A stretch of 64,000 nucleotides of DNA from Pelosinus propionicus DSM 13327. Lineage in GTDB: Bacteria; Bacillota; Negativicutes; DSM-13327. The stretch covers positions 93,782 to 157,781 of the forward strand of contig NZ_FOTS01000006.1 of assembly GCF_900114615.1 (NCBI RefSeq), given 5' to 3'. Positions 61,056 through 64,000 of the stretch are shown piece by piece. The translations under genes and the position numbers were made by a program. The first letter of the stretch is position 1. Each line of letters starts with the position of its first letter. Below the pieces are notes generated by a model. The model was not told the origin of the DNA and did no database searches. It saw nothing but the letters and a program-made list of their open reading frames with translations.

Positions 61056-63056
61056 CTATGATAATAATAAGGGCGCAATAATTAACGATATCGTGCCTGC
61101 TACTTTAATTAGCGGATTCATAGCCGGTCCGGAGGTATCCTTAAAGGGGTCGCCTACCGTGTCACCAATAACAGCAGCAGCATGGGCCGGCGTGCCCTTC
61201 CCCCCATATTTCCCTGTTTCAATATATTTTTTGGCATTATCCCATGCACCACCAGCATTAGACATAAACAATGCCAACAACACTCCAGTTGCTGTTGCTC
61301 CAGCTAAAAAACCAGCAAGCGCTTTAGCTCCCATAAGAAAACCAACTACTAACGGCATTCCTACTGCAAAAACACCTGGAAGGAGCATCTCACGAAGAGC
61401 AGCTTTTGTACTAATATCCACACAAGCCGCATAATCAGGACGGCCAGTGCCCTCCATAATTCCGGGGATTTCTCTAAACTGACGACGAACCTCTTCGATC
61501 ATCTCAAATGCTGCCTTCCCTACTGCTTCCATAGTCATTGCACACACTAAGAAAGGTAGAGTTGCACCAAGGAAAAGCCCAATGATAACAGTAGGTTCTG
61601 TTAAATTGATAACCAAATGACCATTTACCAATAATCCGGATAATTTAGGATTCTTAGCAACCTCTTCACCAAAAGCCGTGAAAAGAGCCAGTGCCGTTAA
61701 GGCCGCCGAACCAATAGCAAAGCCTTTAGCAATAGCAGCGGTAGTATTACCTACAGCATCAAGTTTATCAGTCGTTTTGCGCACCTCTGGTCCCAGTTCT
61801 GCCATTTCAGCAATACCGCCTGCATTATCAGCAACTGGACCAAAAGAATCTACAGCAACAACCATACCTGCCGTGCACAACATTCCCATAGCCGCCATTG
61901 CGATGCCATAAATCCCAGCCTGATTAAAAGCTACCCAAATTGCTGCAGAAAATACAATCATAGGAAGACCAGTACTCCTAAGACCAGTGGCAATACCTGC
62001 AATAATATTCGTTGCAGCCCCTGTCTGGCAAGCATCAGCAATATGCTGCGTCGGTGCTTTGGCACTGGAAGTATAATATTCGGTAATCATCCCCACCAGT
62101 ACATTGACTACTAAGCCTGCTACAATAGCGATAAATATACCAAAACCTTTGTCACCAAAGATCATAGTAGATAGAACATAAGCCATAATTGCTGTCAGGA
62201 AATTGGTGCTCCATAGCCCGCGATTCAGAGCTGCCTGAGGATCTCCATCCTCGCCTGTCCGCACTAAAAATATACTAACAATAGCACCAAAGATACCAGC
62301 TGCACCAATTAATAAAGGAAATAATACTCCATTCACACCATATAAGGTGTTTCCGATTAACATAGCAGCAATTGCTGTAGCACCATAGGATTCAAATAAA
62401 TCGGCTCCCATACCTGCTGTATCACCTACATTGTCGCCTACATTATCAGCAATAACAGCAGGATTTCGAGGATCATCTTCTGGAATACCGGCTTCCACTT
62501 TACCCACTAAATCCGCTCCTACATCTGCTGCTTTGGTAAAAATACCACCGCCAATACGAGCAAAGAATGCAATAGCACTGGCACCAAAAGCAAAGCTATT
62601 GATCACCACAGGATCGCCGAAAATTATGTAAAGTACTGATACGCCTAATAAACCAAGACCTACAACAGACAGACCCATTACTGCTCCTGCTCTAAATGAA
62701 ACGCTCAATGCTTTATTGAGACTATGTCGAGCAGCTTCTGTGGTCCTTGCGTTGGCCTTGGTTGTTGAAGTCATTCCTACATAACCGGCAACTGCTGAAA
62801 ATACAGCTCCTACTAAAAAGGATATAGCTAATTTATAACCATCAACAAAAAACAAAACGGCAAAAATAATGACAGTAAAAGGTATTAGCGTCTTATACTG
62901 TCGATTGAGATAGGCCATTGCCCCTTCGAAAATAGCTTGGGACAACTCCTTCATTCTTTCATTACCAGAACTTTCACTAAGCACGCTATTCATAAAATAT
63001 GCCGCAAATAGTAATGCTACTATTCCGGCCAGTGGAGCAATATACAATAAGTCCAT
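61056..63056 (-). CDS. hppA: Membrane-bound ion-translocating pyrophosphatase
   Basis: 666 residues with about 16 membrane helices. It splits pyrophosphate and pumps H+ or Na+ out. The substrate motifs [20 protein letters not shown] and [20 protein letters not shown] are intact. The segment [11 protein letters not shown] has Ala where K+-independent enzymes have Lys, which predicts a K+-dependent enzyme; H+ versus Na+ cannot be told here. The ATG follows GGGAGGATTTG. It lies between secG and trpB. Confidence 0.96.
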   Translation of the reverse strand: MDLLYIAPLAGIVALLFAAYFMNSVLSESSGNERMKELSQAIFEGAMAYLNRQYKTLIPFTVIIFAVLFFVDGYKLAISFLVGAVFSAVAGYVGMTSTTKANARTTEAARHSLNKALSVSFRAGAVMGLSVVGLGLLGVSVLYIIFGDPVVINSFAFGASAIAFFARIGGGIFTKAADVGADLVGKVEAGIPEDDPRNPAVIADNVGDNVGDTAGMGADLFESYGATAIAAMLIGNTLYGVNGVLFPLLIGAAGIFGAIVSIFLVRTGEDGDPQAALNRGLWSTNFLTAIMAYVLSTMIFGDKGFGIFIAIVAGLVVNVLVGMITEYYTSSAKAPTQHIADACQTGAATNIIAGIATGLRSTGLPMIVFSAAIWVAFNQAGIYGIAMAAMGMLCTAGMVVAVDSFGPVADNAGGIAEMAELGPEVRKTTDKLDAVGNTTAAIAKGFAIGSAALTALALFTAFGEEVAKNPKLSGLLVNGHLVINLTEPTVIIGLFLGATLPFLVCAMTMEAVGKAAFEMIEEVRRQFREIPGIMEGTGRPDYAACVDISTKAALREMLLPGVFAVGMPLVVGFLMGAKALAGFLAGATATGVLLALFMSNAGGAWDNAKKYIETGKYGGKGTPAHAAAVIGDTVGDPFKDTSGPAMNPLIKVAGTISLIIAPLLLS

Positions 63057-63199
63057 TATAACAAATCCTCCCTATATTAAACAAATTTCTTCGTCACTAA
63101 GGTCCGGTGCTAAATGGTTGGACATATGCTTCTACATACTCTAATTGTACTGCATTACTTGTTTTATAAATTGTCGCATATCTAGTCTTGTCTAAATGT

Positions 63200-63433
63200 T
63201 TAGTGCATCAGTTTTACTAAGATTAAAGTGATAACAGCAAATACCCCTCCAAGGAACATGGTAATTTTGGATAAGGCTGCATCCAATCCTTTTTTCTGGC
63301 CGCCTCCGAGCACACTATCAGCTCCGCCGCCGATTGAACCTGCTAGTCCTCCCCCTTTACCTGACTGCAACACAACAACAGCAATCAATGCGATACACAC
63401 AATGGCTTCTAAAATCATTAAAAATGTAACCAA
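63200..63433 (-). CDS. secG: Preprotein translocase subunit SecG
   Basis: 77 residues with two hydrophobic segments and the SecG signature VVLQSGKGGGLAGSIGGGA between them. It supports SecYEG protein export. The start is TTG at 63433 (MVTFLMILEAIVCIALIAVV), after AGGGGG with a longish spacer. It follows eno at about 300 bp, a common Firmicutes arrangement. Confidence 0.93.
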   Translation of the reverse strand: MVTFLMILEAIVCIALIAVVVLQSGKGGGLAGSIGGGADSVLGGGQKKGLDAALSKITMFLGGVFAVITLILVKLMH

Positions 63434-63677
63434 TGTAATTATAACCCCCTAACACGTCTAGTAATTTTATTGTAACATACTCAAAATCAAATTGACAATG
63501 TTTTAACCACTTATTATTTAAATCTCCAGTATTTTGAATACATTTACTGCTACTTCTCCCATTATAGACAAAAATCGCCTTGCCTATACCACATAACAAA
63601 ACATTTTGAAACGTATTTGCTTTTTTTACCAAAAAAATTTCCTACCCATCATATGATTTCTATCGTAAATACAAAAG

Positions 63678-63717
63678 CACCGAACAGACAGCAGTGCAGG
63701 CTGCTGACTGTTCGGTG
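63678..63717 (-). terminator. Terminator of eno
   Basis: CACCGAACAG..CAGCAG pairs with CTGCTG..CTGTTCGGTG; a T-rich tail follows on the minus strand. The rest of 63434-63735 shows no gene. Confidence 0.85.
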
Positions 63718-63735
63718 TTTATTTTTTAATAACGA

Positions 63736-64000
<265 letters not shown>

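Overview
The window looks like a chromosomal segment of a diderm, low-GC member of the Firmicutes (Negativicutes, Sporomusaceae, probably Pelosinus-like). This is inferred from three things: strong AGGAGG-type ribosome binding sites, a T-box leader and poly-U terminators typical of Firmicutes; a complete RND/TolC efflux system that needs an outer membrane; and the gene content (PrpR-type sigma-54 activators, KDPG-type sugar-acid catabolism, membrane pyrophosphatase). No rRNA, tRNA, CRISPR array or insertion sequence with a transposase was seen.

Layout. 0.3-3.5 kb: a FAH-fold hydrolase divergent from a LysR regulator, then an Lrp/LysE amino-acid export pair. 3.6-9.3 kb: two microproteins and a signalling cluster (PAS-PucR, V4R, CHASE-GGDEF, EAL-HDOD). 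9.7-16.3 kb: an OPT transporter, a C26 gamma-glutamyl hydrolase and an asparaginase behind a sigma-54 promoter, divergent from their presumed activator. 16.4-18.9 kb: small genes, a decayed AhpD-like fragment and a secreted protein made of three 180-bp repeats. 19.1-31.2 kb: a copper/silver-type efflux island (CusA, CusB, TolC, several His/Met-rich small secreted proteins, a sensor kinase and a frameshifted response regulator) with phased 11-bp direct repeats in front of five transcription units, and an unidentified structured RNA near 27.0 kb. 31.3-42.0 kb: a seven-gene hexonate operon (uxaB, uxaA, Zn-dehydrogenase, MFS, LarA-like, kdgK, kdgA) behind a sigma-54 promoter, with its activator upstream. 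42.1-46 kb: a parabasalid-type IMP dehydrogenase, Cys/His-rich small proteins and a TSUP permease. 46.2-54.0 kb: a chemoreceptor and a third sigma-54 module (CoA-transferase, HMG-CoA-lyase family enzyme, MFS). 54.1-64 kb: housekeeping genes smpB, rnr, thioesterase, esterase, carbonic anhydrase, a T-box-controlled trpB2, hppA, secG and the 3' part of eno.

How the genes work together. Three separate catabolic units (peptide/gamma-glutamyl, hexonate, short branched acid) each pair a dedicated sigma-54 activator with a recognisable -24/-12 promoter. The hexonate operon lacks uronate isomerase but carries an LgoD-like dehydrogenase and a LarA-family protein with the nickel-pincer lysine and histidines. 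I read it as an L-galactonate-type pathway with a possible hexonate 2-epimerase. In the metal island, operator-like repeats remain at the target genes, but the response regulator appears broken by a 19-nt deletion.

Two genes (asparaginase and an Rnk/GreA-like protein) reach full family length only if translation starts at AUA and AUU. Small genes not obvious from long reading frames were placed at 3673-3768, 3786-3917, 18071-18187, 26050-26145 and 27331-27501. All identifications are by eye from sequence motifs; no database search was run.
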